Assembly (NCBI GenBank): GCA_963920575.1
Contig: OY986964.1
Span: 11,778,663-11,842,662 of the forward strand
Direction of reading: 5' to 3'
Source: Narthecium ossifragum
Lineage: Eukaryota > Streptophyta > Magnoliopsida > Dioscoreales > Nartheciaceae
Length of the DNA stretch: 64,000 bases
Shown: one piece after another, positions 22,640-34,676 of the stretch
Layout: each line of letters begins with the position of its first letter
How positions within the stretch are numbered: the first letter of the stretch is position 1
The notes under the pieces: generated by a model
Database searches by the model: none
Told to the model about the DNA's origin: nothing
Seen by the model: the letters and a program-made list of their open reading frames with translations, nothing else
Position numbers and translations under genes: made by a program

Positions 22640-23545
22640 GAGGGGGAGAGAGAGCACCAGCCGGAGACGGAGATCCGGCATCCAACAGAGCCCTTATGTG
22701 GTAATAAGCAAGAGAGAGATCGTCGTCGACAGCGGTAGTGTGGGTGGCGAGGCTTCTTAGTTTGTCGCCGGCGGAGGGAGGGGGTGACGTCTGACTGGAA
22801 GGAGAGGTCGAAGTCCGAAAGCATGACGTGGCCGTTGCCCCGGAGAAGAACGTTCTCCGGCTTAAGATCTCGATATACGAACCCGAGCGCATGGAGGTAC
22901 TCCAATGCGAGAAGCACCTCGGCGGCGTAGAAGCGGGCGGCGCGGATGGGAAGGCGATGGCCCGGGTGGCTTCGGAGGAGGGCGTGAAGGTCGCCGCCGG
23001 AGCAGTAGTCTATAAGGAAGCAGGCGAAGCATCAAGGCGAGCGTATAGAGTGGGAAGGAAACGATGGTCAAGGGCGGCGAGCGTCGCCCCCTCGGAGCGG
23101 ACGTGGGCGAGGTTGGGGTCCTTGGCGGCGGCGGCGGCGTCGAGGTCAATGACCTTGAGCGCGAAGTCCAAGGTCGGGTGCTCCAGGCCTCGGAGGCGGC
23201 AATTGAAGACGCGGGCGAGGTTGGGGTCCTTGGCGACGGCGGCGTAGAGGTCGATGACCTTGAGCGCGAAGTCCAAAGTCGGGTGCTCCAGACCTCGGAA
23301 ACAGCAACGGAAGACGCGGGCGAGGTTGGGGTCCTTGGCGGCGTCGAGGTCGATGACCTTGAGCACGAAGTCCAACATCGGGTGCTCCAGGCCTCGGAGG
23401 CGGCAATGGAAGACGCGAGCGAGGTGGCCGGAGCTGAGGTGGCGGAGGAGATGGAGGTGGCGGAGGTGGAGGTTGCCATCCGGAGAGAGGTTGGCGGCAG
23501 CGCGGAGGGCTGACCAGTGGGGGTCGGAGTGTCGGTGGGGGTGGG
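22640..23545 (-). pseudogene. Captured AGCVIII kinase fragment (WAG/PINOID-like), rearranged
   Basis: On the minus strand the pieces follow kinase order: SDPHWSALRAAANLSPDGNL (pre-kinase segment of WAG proteins); LHLLRHLSSGHLARVF (degenerate glycine loop); FALKVID (beta-3 lysine); [19 protein letters not shown]; then, after a frameshift, [40 protein letters not shown] (catalytic loop); LSDFDLSF. The DFD in place of DFG is diagnostic for plant AGCVIII kinases. The beta-3 segment is present three times in frame. The sequence ends soon after [15 protein letters not shown], so the C-lobe is missing. It cannot encode an active kinase. Confidence 0.9.
23109..23430 (-). repeat. Threefold in-frame repeat of the kinase beta-3 segment
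   Basis: GAGGTTGGGG-type starts (plus strand) lie at 23109, 23217 and 23322, with a related end at 23421. Spacings are 108, 105 and 99 bp, all multiples of three, so the minus-strand kinase frame stays open through all copies. Confidence 0.9.
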
Positions 23546-25013
23546 GGGAGGGACGGTGGAGGAGGTGGATGAGAAGCTAGGGAGGGCCTAATTTTGACTT
23601 TTTTTTCTGATGACGTCAGCAAATTTATCAAAAACCTGGTCAAAATAATCATAAAAAAGTCAAAATCGATGAATCTCTCTTCTTACGTTAGCAAATCATG
23701 AGAAAACAAAAAAAAAAAGTCAAAATTGATGAAATTGACTGATTTAACGTCGACTTCGTAACGACGTTAGGGCAGTGGCACTAAACTGCATAGTTTTTAA
23801 AATTAGATGTACTTTTACGTGATTTTAAAAGACGAGTGTACTAAACTGCAAATCCTGAAAACTACAGGGTACCAAAGTGTTATTCGGCCTAAATAATATT
23901 ATATGTTCAAAACATATAACATCATATTATATGTTCATCTGAGTTTTCGGGGTTGCTTCCCGTTGCAGGGGTCCACGATTGACGGTCACGGTACCGTCGT
24001 AATGCCGGAACCCGCTGTGGATTGGCTGGCAGCGGTCGGTAGTATCGCTGCAGCGACCCAGTTGGACTTGTGTGTTATTTTTATCATATTGTTGCATGCT
24101 TACCTCTTACCTGCCCATGATCATAGCATGCATTCTGTTGTGCATTAGATGCATAAGGATAGGGCATGGGCGATGGGTTGATCGCCGATCCGAGGCTTTC
24201 GGGTAACTCGGATTTAGCTCTAGGACCATGGCGGGTAGCAAGGTCCAGGTTGGATTGTAGTATTCAATCGATATCGATGATAGGCTTAGATGACCTGAAT
24301 ACATGTTGATCGATGATTTAGAGGTCGTGTCGATCTCGAGTCGGATTCTGAGGTGTAGCCGGTATCCGGTTATAACGACTCTTGGGTAGAGGGTGTGCCT
24401 ACTCAGCGTTGCCTTTTCCTACCAGCAATGCCGGTTTCCTGCTTGTCAGTCAGCAGTGTTGGTTTTCTGCTTACTGAGCGTGACCCCTCGTGTGACTAGC
24501 TAGCCTGGAAGATCATGACTGTGGACCTCAGGGACACTCGGTGGAGTTATGGGACCCCTGTGTACACCCAGACCTTACTTGGGGGCGACACTATTGAGTT
24601 CCCTCCTTTCTGTGTGTCGTAGTGAGGATCCTACTGAGCTTAGTGCTCACTCCTACCCGGGCTGCGTTTTGCAGGTGCAGGCATTAGCTCCTCTTCAGTG
24701 ACCCCTACCGGGCAGGTGTTTGGTGGCACGGCGGCGTCTGGAGGTGGTTGAGGAGCGGTGATCGTCTTCTACACCAATTCTGTTTAGATAGTCTCCTACG
24801 GGAGTATGTTGTATAAATGTAAACCCTTTTGAGGATTTGAATATTATATTATATCTTTTGAGGTTGTTGATTATTGTTAAATAAGGGTGCTTATGAATTA
24901 ATTAGGGAAACTAGTAATCTAGAGGGAACCCTCGCCAAAATTATTTCGTAATTAGTTACGTTCCGGTTCGCGTCGCCCGGCCCGGTTGAGCCTTTGCGGG
25001 TCGGGGCGTGACA

Positions 25014-25428
25014 CCACATCAACAGGGTTTTTCCATTGGAAGACTATATTATGTCCCAATAACCAAAGGTGAGCGTTTCTATCTACGGTTGTTGCTTATT
25101 ACTGTTAAAGGACCGGAATCATATGAGCACCTACGAACTGTTGCTGGGATTCAGCATCTGACTTTTAAAGTCGCATGTCGAGCGCTAGGTTTGTTGGAGG
25201 ACGATTGTGAATGGGTCCAGTGCATGCAAGAAGCAGTTGAAATCATGACGGGTTACCAATTAAGACAATTGTTTGCCACTATACTGTTATACTGTAATCG
25301 GCAAAATCCTTCTGCATTTTGGGCGCAATTCTCAACTCAAATGTGTGATGACCTCCCGCATCGCATACATACTCAATTCCATATAGAGTTGCCATCGGAT
25401 GAGCAGGTCAAGGATTGCGGATTGTACT
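25014..25428 (+). pseudogene. Helitron Rep/helicase pseudogene, segment 2
   Basis: It continues the frame of segment 1: HQQGFSIGRLYYVPITKGER, FYLRLLLITVKGPESYEHLR, AGIQHLTFKVACRALGLLED and CEWVQCMQEA, the conserved pre-helicase region of plant Helitron proteins. It ends at DCGLY where a second solo LTR entered. Confidence 0.9.
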
Positions 25429-27884
25429 TGTCACACCCACACCCAGAAAACCCATCCAGAACGGGGCATAAGGGTTCCTATTCTATTCAATCCATCTGTG
25501 GCGCATTTATAATATAATAATGCAGCTAAATTAACAATTAATCTGGGGTCAAAATTAAAATCTCTAATATGATTCAAGATTCTGATACAAGACTAAAGCC
25601 CAAAATATCATATTATAACTATCTCAAAATCCTTACACAGAGAAATTATACATTTATCATCCCAAAAAGAAGTAACTGGATCCCAAGTCCTCAAGCTCCT
25701 TGAGAAGTCGATGCGCCACCAAGTACCTGTCCAGTGGGTGCTACAGAAGAAGAGCTGACACCTACACCTGCAAAACACAGCCCGGGTAGGAGTGAGCAAT
25801 AAGCTCAGCAAGTTTCTATGCTCTGACACTCAAAAGGAAGGACAACAGTAAGGTCCTAGGTTCCAACTCATCTCTAGGGAAAACACATGTCACGTACACC
25901 ATCTAACCCAGGGTACGCACATGTCTGGTACAGTCAACAGTCATCCCTCCCAACCAAGCGTCTCAGCGCTGAACCAATAGGGGTAGAACCCGGTGCACTA
26001 TGTAATCTCTCCTAACAACGAACAGAGACTGAGCCTGAAACCCAGAACGACCTCTAAACCTCGATCAAGCGTAATTTGCAGCCGACTAGACAGTCTCCTC
26101 AATTCAACAGATTATTATAACATATTTAATCCTAAAATTTGCTACCCAGCCTCGGTCCTAAGGCTAGATCCGAGCTGCCCGAGCCCCCGGATCGGCGATT
26201 AACCCATCGCCCATGCCTAGCCTAGGAATGCATCTAGTGCAAACAATTTATGTATGATCATACACATGGACAATAGTTCATGCATGCAACAATATGCCAA
26301 GCATTATAGAAAACCAGGCGCATCACATAGCTCGCCAAGGGTAAACATAGCATTGGTCTAGGACAAGCAGATAAAATAGGCACTCATGCCTACACCGGGA
26401 AGCAGCCCAAGCTAACTAGCCAAACAATAATATAATAATATTATATTCAAAGCTTAGAGCGAACTTAGGGCCCGCTTATTCTACACATCCCAGGGGAGGC
26501 GCGACTCCCCTGGTTCAACCACAAGCCACGCACAGGTTTAAATAGATATAATAATACTATATCTAAGATAAGATTAAAATGATTGAGTTATTGAAACAAA
26601 ACAGATTCTACAACAAACCTCGAAAAATCCTATCTTTCAATCTAACTGTCTGATCGATATGAAATTTGATATGCCCATTAAACGACATACCCCAAATCAT
26701 GTACCCAAAGGTCAGATTGATCGGATAAAAGCAAATCAAAGAAAACCTAAAATTTCGGTTAAATCTCAGATCTGATAAACCCAATATAAATCCTTTTGAA
26801 AATAACTAGGATTTAAACCAAACTTTTCAGATCACACCTAAATATCACTAAGATCATCCCCTCCAAACCTCAGACCATTTAACAATGAAAAACCACTTAA
26901 TTACACTAATTAAGATGGATGCCCTCTTTCAGGACAGACAGTCAATTTAATTCACTCGAAATTATACATAAATCGAAAAATCATCTCACTGGTTGGAAAT
27001 AAAATTTAACTCATGGATCTACAACTTTCATTCCGAACACAAACTCAGATCATGCACATACAGCTCGGAAATCACTTTAGAACACCATTGTTCTAATTAA
27101 ACCAGAATATCCGAAAATAACATAATGAAATCTTACTTCAATCCACATCAAATCCAAACCAAATCCTACCAAACTCTTAATAGATGATAAGCAAGCTACC
27201 AAGCATCAGCTAGCATAGTTTAATTGAAGAACAATCAAACAAAACCATGAAGAACACCTAATCTAAGGATTAATGAAGAAACCTACCAAACCACACTAAT
27301 CCACGTTTAATTCTCAATCAAACCATCCAAAGAGGGTGTAGCTCTCTTCCTCTAGCTCCTGGCAAGCTTCCCAAGCTGCTGGATCAAGCTCCAAACGAGA
27401 ATTTCTAAGGTAGCAGGAGAGGAGAATAAAAACCGGAAAAACAGAGGGGTTTCGGGTTACTTATAGGCTCGAGTCCGATCGATCGGTCAGACCATGTCGG
27501 ATTACGTCGGTTCGCATCCTTATCCGGACACATCAGCCGTGTCCTTATCCAGGCAACCAACATAGGCCCGATCGATCGCTCCTAGGAGCGACCGATTGCC
27601 CATGGGCCGCTAGCTGTCCTAAAGACAAGCTTTCGCGCGCCCGAGCTTGGATCTTTCGATCCCAAGCCCGCCTAAGGTTCTAACAAGCACAGAAATCAAA
27701 CATAGAGCTGTGTGTGCACTAAGAAGGTGTGAAACCAACCGCCAAGGTGTAATTTACTAAATTGCCCTTGGGGTCCAGAAGCAACAATGTGATCAACCAG
27801 ATCATGCTCGACGCTGAAACTAACTAATTAGGGCACGGCCCCGACCTACGCAGTCGAGCCAGGTTAAAGGAACGGGTCCTTATA
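25429..27884 (-). mobile_element. Second Tekay/Del-like solo LTR, inverted, target duplication GTAC(T/A)
   Basis: 2456 bp. Plus-strand left end TGTCACACCC is the inverse of the LTR 3' end; the right end gives TATAAGGACC on the minus strand, matching TGTGAGGACC of the first copy with two G-to-A changes. Flanks are GTACT (25424) and GTACA (27885). Shared internal blocks such as CTCACTCCTACCCGGGCTG and GGATCGAAAGATCCAAGCTC confirm the same family. Minus-strand TATA near 27458-27466, with a GATCGATC palindrome 10-11 bp upstream (27477-27484). Confidence 0.85.
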
Positions 27885-29500
27885 GTACATGGTAGAACAA
27901 ATGTTACAATAACATGGGTCGTCATTAGCGAACTATCCGTTTATGCCTTTCCCTGAAGGTAATTGACTGAGCATTCCCCAAATAGACTTCTGAGGGAACA
28001 TCAACTTTTAATCAATGATGCTCAGAATACGGATCTTGAAGATAATATTGAAATATTGAATCCGTAAATAGCATTCTGCATATGATGCAATAACTGAATC
28101 TGTAAATACAAATGCTGGCCAGTCATTTATCCTCAATGGGAGTGCGGGTACAGGAAAGACATTTCTTTACAGCACCATCGCGGGAACGTGTCGGTGAACC
28201 GGTAATATAGTTGTCACCGTTGCTTCTTCAGTTATTACTGCTTTGTTGTTAACAGGCGGACGCACAACTCATTCGACTTTCAGAATACCCCTTGACATAG
28301 CACACGATTCATACTGTAATATCAGTAAGCAATCAATTCATGCGGAACTTCTTAGAGCAACAAAGCTCAGGGATGAGGTGCCAATGCAACACAAACACTA
28401 CGTGGAAGTTGTTGAGCGGACTTACGTGACATATGTGACAGCGAACGTCCATTTGGTGGTAAGAGTATTATATTGGCGGTGACTTCAACCAAATCTTGCC
28501 AGTTGTCCCCAGGGGAAGCAGGGAAGATATTGTACATGCGTCATTGCGGACTTCTGTCCTATGGACAAATTTAAGAGTTCTTAAAGCTCAACTCAAACAT
28601 ACGCATGCGGACCGCACATCAGGAGACATTTCCTTTCACAGATTTCCTGAACGGGGTATGTCTACTACATCCAATATACTCAAACTAGACGATAGATTTC
28701 CAGACAGCATGAGAGTAATTTGGTACATCTCTTTTCCAACATAGATAGGGATCAATCCACGTGAGACTGTGACTTTATCGCCTTCTGTGAATCGGTGCCA
28801 GAGTATAGAGGCTCTGTTGTCCGCGATTTATCCACAAATGGATGTGTTATCCACTGCTAACCCAATGTTTTTGATGGAGCGGACAATTCTCTCTGCACGA
28901 AATGATGATGTCTTCGCCATTAACACGATGGCTTTGGGAAAGTTCCCCGGAGAGACAATCACTTATATGGTGGCTGATAAAGTAGTCATCGAAGAGGGTC
29001 TTATCGCAGATATGAATGGATACCCAATCGAGTATCTTAACACACTAGATCCGCCAGGATTACCACCATTCCGATTGGACCTGAAAGTAGGCGGCCCGAT
29101 AATGTTGTTGAGGAACCTGACGCCAAAGGATGGGCTTTGCAACAGAACACGCATGCTAGTAATTAAATGTTGTCAATGAGTTATGCAAGCACGGATAATG
29201 AATGGGGACAAAGCTGGAGAAGTGGTTTTCATACCAAGAATATCGTTGGTGCTGTCCAGTAAAGAGATGCCATTTAAAATGTCTCGCTGAAAGTTCCCTG
29301 TGTGATTGGCTTATGCCATGACAATTAATAAATCTTAGGGCCAGTCACTAAAGTTTGTAGGGGTCGACTTACGCACTCCGGTGTTCAGTCATGGTTAGCT
29401 GTATGTTGCATTGTTTAGATGTACTTCGGCAAACCGTATAAGCGTGCTAACTAACGACGCCAGCCCAAACACAACAATAAATATAGTTTATCCAGAAGTC
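27885..29500 (+). pseudogene. Helitron PIF1-like helicase pseudogene, segment 3
   Basis: It resumes at MVEQML and proceeds through FMPFPEGN, NGSAGTGKTFLYSTIAG (Walker A, about 28130-28185), [34 protein letters not shown] (Walker B region, about 28480-28530), then LNTLDPPGLPPFRLDLKVG, MLLRNLTPKDGLCNRTRM and AMTINKS-GQSLKFVGVDL, the C-terminal helicase motifs. Stops and frameshifts are frequent. A segment before GGKS-type sequence near 28400 is deleted. The helicase would unwind DNA in rolling-circle Helitron transposition; this copy is dead. No clear CTRR/hairpin 3' end was identified. Confidence 0.9.
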
Positions 29501-29509
29501 AATTGATTG

Positions 29510-30980
29510 ATTCTTGAAAAATATGAATGTAAGTTTTGAATGGAATTGCATTGATAAGTCTGATTGTTACATTAAATTAAATGTCGATTGGATATAATGT
29601 TCTTCTTTACAACATGATTGGGATATTCATTTTTGAAACTTGGCGTACAATAGGAGAACAGTTTTGATCAGTTGGACCTCGAACAATGTAAGTATTGTAT
29701 GTTATTGTTTATATAACACGTTGTGCGGTTATTTTTAATTCGTTTTATTCTCAAAATTTTGTTACAAGTCATATTTCATATGCCACGGCACGATTCTCTA
29801 TCAAGATAGAGGCCTACACTCTCGGACGTATTATTGGCAGAATGCTAGGGATGCCATGGTGGTTACGTCCAGGGAGAATAGAGCGAAGGAATGTATTGAC
29901 AATGTAGCCTATGGTTACTCCTCACTGTATTTAGTACAATGTTTTCCTTGGAATAACCAAGTTTGTAGAAAATTCAAGTTTAGTTGGGTTTTAATTGTAA
30001 ATGTATGTATGTAATGACTTGATCACTAGCCTGTTATTGATTTTTCTTCTTCTTCTTCTTGAGTTATGTTCTGCAACCATATTAGCACCTCTTATTTGCT
30101 GCTCCTTGCTGGGTTTCTATGTTATTCAATAGTTGATGGTGAGTTGCATTTTTTGTGAAAAAGCTCTTTGAAGAATATTAACAGGAGTAGAGGTACAAGC
30201 ATTCATTCTCACAAGCAACCATTTTTGTAAACCTAAGGACCAACATGTTCAAGATTGAGTAACAAATGAATTTTCCACAAAAAAAAACAATTCTAGTATT
30301 AATTCATGTTTGAATTTTTATTTTCATGGGTTTTGGTAGAAAAAAATGTAGATTTGTTGGTGGAATTAAGATTTTTATTTCCGTTGTATCTCCTTTGAAA
30401 TCTTAGTAAAGTTTTGTTCATCATTTTAATTGCTTTATACGAAAATTAAATGCAATGCTTTTGATATTAGATGGGTGAACATCTTTTTTGGCCACTTACA
30501 GTCAGCCTTGCCTCCTAAACAACTAGCTTGGTGTGGCATGGACATTGTGTTACTTTATTGGGATGAGATACTTCTAATGGTAGGCCCAACTGGAGATCCA
30601 GTACGCGTATGATGAACCAATAGTGCTCATTTCAAAGTGTGCCAGAGTAAGAATTCTTTCAAATTAATGTATGGAATTTTTGCAAAAAGTGCCAGATTCA
30701 AAGTATTTCTATCTTTCAAATTGGAAGCACATCACCTTGAGTTTTATTATATGATGCTTTGGATCATTTTGACAGGGCAGCGCTAAGGTATGATCTTGAA
30801 CTGTGTCATTACAATTCAGTTGACAATGATTCATTTGTAGGAGGTCTACTAAGTGTTTTCATAATAAATTTGTGATTACATAAATCTTGAATTTCAAGTG
30901 TGTTGGCAGCACACATTTATTTTCATTCCAACAAGACTATGTCAGTGCCAGGGCAAAGATTGGCTGATGAATTCCATTAG
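29510..30980. other. Sparse intergenic DNA
   Basis: AT-rich, with a short TTC run at 30045-30058. No gene or clear repeat recognised. Confidence 0.6.
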
Positions 30981-30984
30981 TTTA

Positions 30985-31290
30985 ATAGCAGGCAAGTGGC
31001 GGATAGCACCCCAGCACGGTGTCATGTATTGCAGAGCAATGCCTTGATGGATATGAAATCAGGTATGGCAGCTAGTGGTGTTGTTGGATTAGATAGAGAT
31101 ACTGTTGAATGGGCTTTTGGAGCGCTGATTACGACTGTTCAAGTGGATCGCGCTGAGTTGCTGGCCATTGCCAAGGCTACTAACCTCTCTGATTAAGAAA
31201 CATGGCATGACCCATATAATGGTGGAGTCAGACTCGAGCAATGTATTAGACATACTTAATGGTTTTAGAGTTTGACTCCCTGATGTGGAG
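30985..31290 (+). pseudogene. RNase H-like (RVT_3) fragment
   Basis: An open piece (30996-31196) includes GMAASGVVGLDRDTVEWAFG and VDRAELLAIAKATNLSD. A frame change leads to KHGMTHIMVESDSSNVLDIL. The order 'G-x-x-GVV', 'AELLAI', 'VESDS' is that of the plant RNase H-like domain found in LINEs and domesticated copies. Too short and broken to function. Confidence 0.7.
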
Positions 31291-31344
31291 GATGCCCTTC
31301 AAGAGAGATTTGGACGCTTGCCCTTGGGTTTGAATCTTTTTTCG

Positions 31345-31815
31345 TTTCTTTTTTTGAGAAATTCAGCCTAAAGGCTAGATAAAGTTTAAAGAAAAATTAC
31401 AAGGGTACAACAGATTACAAAACACCACCCACCACTCCAAACCAAAACTATAAGCAAAACTTTTATAAACCACAAGGGAAATCTCGCGGGATCTCAGATC
31501 CAAAAGCAAAGACCCATAAGCGCGACCAACCATGAATTCTACCAAGCCCAGCCAGTGTATGTGCTCACTCTACGTGCTCTCGATGCACAGATCAAAAGAT
31601 TGAGGTAACAAAATGTGCTAAAAGAGAACAAATCTCCCTTATTTGGTCACAAAACTCAGAAGGCCATGTTAAGCCACCATTGATGCAACCCACCAAAAAG
31701 GAAGCATCAGACTCAATGATAATGTTAACACAACCGAGCTCAGCAGCAAGTTGGGAATCTTTTGTATTCATGTTTGTATCCCGCGCCGGTGTAGGATTTT
31801 GATTGGGGTACATGT
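31345..31815 (-). mobile_element. 5'-truncated LINE, RNase H end and 3' tail
   Basis: Minus strand encodes DSQLAAELGCVNIIIESDAS and FLVGCINGG, the RNase H domain of a plant LINE. The 3' untranslated part ends near 31345 in TTTAGGCTGAATTTCTC followed by an A-rich tail (AAAAAAAGAAACGAAAAAAG). Direction and tail are those of a truncated non-LTR insertion. Confidence 0.7.
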
Positions 31816-31893
31816 CATATGCATGTACACCCTTATGTGATTAACATCCAACCCCTAGAGTGATGTTATTAGGGGGAAAAATAGTGGCTTGGA

Positions 31894-32979
31894 CAGTGGC
31901 GGAACCAGGGGCGAGGGAGGGCCGGCCGCCCCCTGGCAACGTCGGAGGCCCGGAACCCACCCCCCCCCACCCCCCCCCCCCCCCACACACACACCACGTG
32001 TCCATCCGCGTAAAAATATCAGAAACCTCGTAAACATCTTGAAATAAATAAACGGAGAGATGAAAAGAATGGAAAAGAAAGCCAAGAAGGGGGTCTGTGA
32101 GATCTACGCCACCCCGGAGGTCCTAAATCTGTAATCCCCACTCCTCTATTTATATGAACAGAGCTATTATAAATCGTCTCTATCTCTTGTAATGGGTTTC
32201 CACTTTCCAGGTATGTTTTTTTTATCACAACTAAGAGCAGGTGCATGTATGTTAATGTTAGGATTTATAATAGTATGTTAATGTTAGGATTTAAAATCTG
32301 TAATCCCCACTCCTCTATTTAATTATTTGTTAATGTTAGGATTTATAATTTATTAGTTTGATTTAGTTAATTATTTATTTGTTAGGATTTAGTTAATTAT
32401 TTGATAATTTATAAAATATTTATAATTTATTAGTGTGATTTCTAATTGTCGTATTTTTATTTTTATTTTTGTTTTATTTTATTTAGATAATGGATAAGTT
32501 TGTGATAAAAAACCACGAAGCAGACCAAACGGTGAATCGTCTAATACTCATGACTTGTGTACTACTTCAGAGAATAATAGTTCGAAAAGATCCTGAATTA
32601 GTTTAATTAATCCGAATAATATTGTATTGGTAACTCAGGGTTGAATGATATTGTTGGTGACCTAGGGTCGCATAAACCCATTGAAACATATGATGTTGGA
32701 ATTAGGGATGAAATTCGTACGCATGAAATTTTTGAAACTATTGAAAATGGAGTCATTTTGTAACGTTTTTAAAAAATATAAAAGCGTAGAATCCAACTTC
32801 CACCTCTCAATCTCAGTACATAGTACGGTGCATATATTTTAACATTTGTATTGTTTTTACTCCTTAATGTTTGATATTGTAATTTTAAGGTATTTTTGTA
32901 TTACTTAAAAGGAAAAAAAAAAATTGATCATTTTGTTTTAGATTTCATTCCCTTAAATCTCATCCTGGTTCTGCCACTG
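31894..32979 (+). mobile_element. hAT element remnant, target duplication GGCTT(G/A)GA
   Basis: The 1086-bp element has ends CAGTGGCGGAACCAGG and, inverted, CAGTGGCAGAACCAGG, flanked by 8-bp duplications GGCTTGGA (31886-31893) and GGCTTAGA (32980-32987). Internal frames near 32490-32750 resemble the N-terminal part of hAT/ZMYM1-like proteins (MDKFVI start, then LGSHKPIETYDVGIRDEIR). A C-rich run lies near 31961-31984. The transposase core is missing. Confidence 0.9.
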
Positions 32980-32987
32980 GGCTTAGA

Positions 32988-34620
32988 TGTTAACTACATG
33001 GGTTATGTTCATGCACAAATCTTTTTTCGAAGGTGTATGGTATGGGGATGGTGTAGCCCCCCTCGGAGCCGTACTTTTGGGGACCCATGTCATTTGGGCT
33101 GCAGAGGCCGGTTTGGGGAGTTTTGATCAGCTTTTGTAAGCTCTAGCCCTTAGGTCTCGTCTCATCAAAAAGAAGCACTTGCGGCATCGACTCCTATCTG
33201 ATCAATCATCTATATCTTCAAAAAAGAATAGATGGGCTCCAGAGCAGGTACTTTAAATGGTCAAACGTCTGCAAACAACCAGAAACATGAAAAAAGAAAA
33301 CTAAAAACAGTGACGGTAATAGGCAAGTGTGTCCTCGTCTAGCTATCGCTTTCATCATGATTCATCTGTGAACAAGAGGGTGCTCGGTACGGTAGAGCTA
33401 TGAAGTTTTCAGCTTGAACTATTACTTCAAGGAGATTGGCGGGCTCTTGAGCTTTCCATCTTTAATTGAGTCCAAACAACCCCTGTTTCTAATTTGCACA
33501 TAATTTGCTGGTATTTTCTCGACTGATGTAGTCTTAACAAGTATTTCAAATCACATCAAGGGGCCAAAGTTGCATGACATGATGTGTGGCCACTTGCATG
33601 TGGCTAAAGACTTTAATTCTACAGTTGTACTAACAGCATGCGTGAACAGCTGGATAGATCCAGCCAGCTATGTTGATTTAATGGCTCCCACTGCAAGGTT
33701 CAGTTGGCTATCAACTTTCATGCTGGCAACTTACTAATTAGAAGAGCCTTATTTATTCCCAGATATATTTATAGACAAGCTAGAACGACATCAGCATTTT
33801 AATGTGAGACTGCCAACATTAAAAACAATACAGAACATAGTGGGTCATCAATCTTCACCGCTAAGGAAGGTGGATCTTCTATTTCTATTAAGCTACCTTC
33901 ATCGTCTCAATCAAGAGATATATAGTGGAATGTATGTAAGGCAACTCTATATAAGGACGATTGCATCAATCTTGAGATATTAATTGAAGAATATGATCAT
34001 GATGCATCAACTGATGCAAAAAAATCAACCAAACAACAACGAGACATGTATATCCTGACCCATTCTTCGAACCACTGGAGCAAACAAATAAATGATAGAT
34101 GTATGTATCATATATAATAATACATGCATCCCACGGGGTCCCATCAAATTGATGGTTTCACCGACCAAATAGAACCCGAAAGCTTCCGGGGCCATTGCTC
34201 CTTGCCTGTGTACGGTGTATGACTCCCTACTATAGAATAGCAGGATGGTGCCTTTATACTGACACTTTTGTGTGCTCATGTTGGTGTCTAGCATTCATCT
34301 CAATACCTCGCGTATTTCAGTGAAGAGTTCAGCTAAATCCTTGCCTGGAATCGCTACTGCCATCAATCCCAACCTAAAATCCTAAAAAAACTTGAACCCA
34401 TAACCCTGACTAGTGATTACGGCCTTTATCACTTTGACTCATAGATTGGAGTTATATTGCAAAAGATATCAATTGATCCATTTCTTTTTCCACAGCAAGC
34501 ACTCTGCTCTGCCATTTGATGTGACTCAACCTAAATGCCTCAACCCAGCTCAGTCATGCACATTGGATGCCTTGCTTTCACCACCACCTACGAACATTAC
34601 CGTTGCCCAACCAACAATGA
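32988..34620. other. Intergenic DNA downstream of the IQD gene
   Basis: No gene seen. 32990-33175 may be a degraded LINE 3' fragment. The rest is single-copy-looking AT-rich DNA that should hold the IQD 3' UTR near its right edge. Confidence 0.5.
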
Positions 34621-34676
34621 ACACACACTAGCGAAGACATCATAGAGCAAAAGCCAAAGGTACAGCAGCACCACCA

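Larger units (their letters stand above)
22409..23889. mobile_element. Pack-MULE carrying a WAG-like AGC kinase fragment, target duplication TAAATAATA
   Basis: The 1481-bp element is bounded by perfect 9-bp duplications TAAATAATA (22400-22408 and 23890-23898), the Mutator signature. The ends GGCCGAAAAGCAGTTCGGTACC and the inverse of the right end GGCCGAATAACACTTTGGTACC form terminal inverted repeats; they continue with ACTAAACTGCA-type blocks. No transposase is present. The inside is GC-rich captured kinase sequence. Confidence 0.95.
21221..25013 (+). mobile_element. Tekay/Del-like solo LTR, target duplication CCACA (holds a Pack-MULE)
   Basis: It starts TGTGAGGACCTG and ends GGGGCGTGACA, flanked by CCACA at 21216-21220 and 25014-25018. 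Without the internal Pack-MULE and its duplication the LTR is 2303 bp. TATA box (CTATAAGTAG) at 21641-21650, preceded by GATCGATC-type palindromes. Removing the insertion restores the Helitron reading frame across the junction, confirming the limits. The LTR ends resemble the Tekay/Del lineage; family assignment is inferred. Confidence 0.9.

Noticed and set aside
22862..23652. Several long Ser/Thr/Pro-rich frames
   Set aside because: They are other-frame shadows of the captured kinase fragment.
28130..29500. Host PIF1 helicase gene
   Set aside because: Continuous with Helitron-specific N-terminal blocks and riddled with stops.
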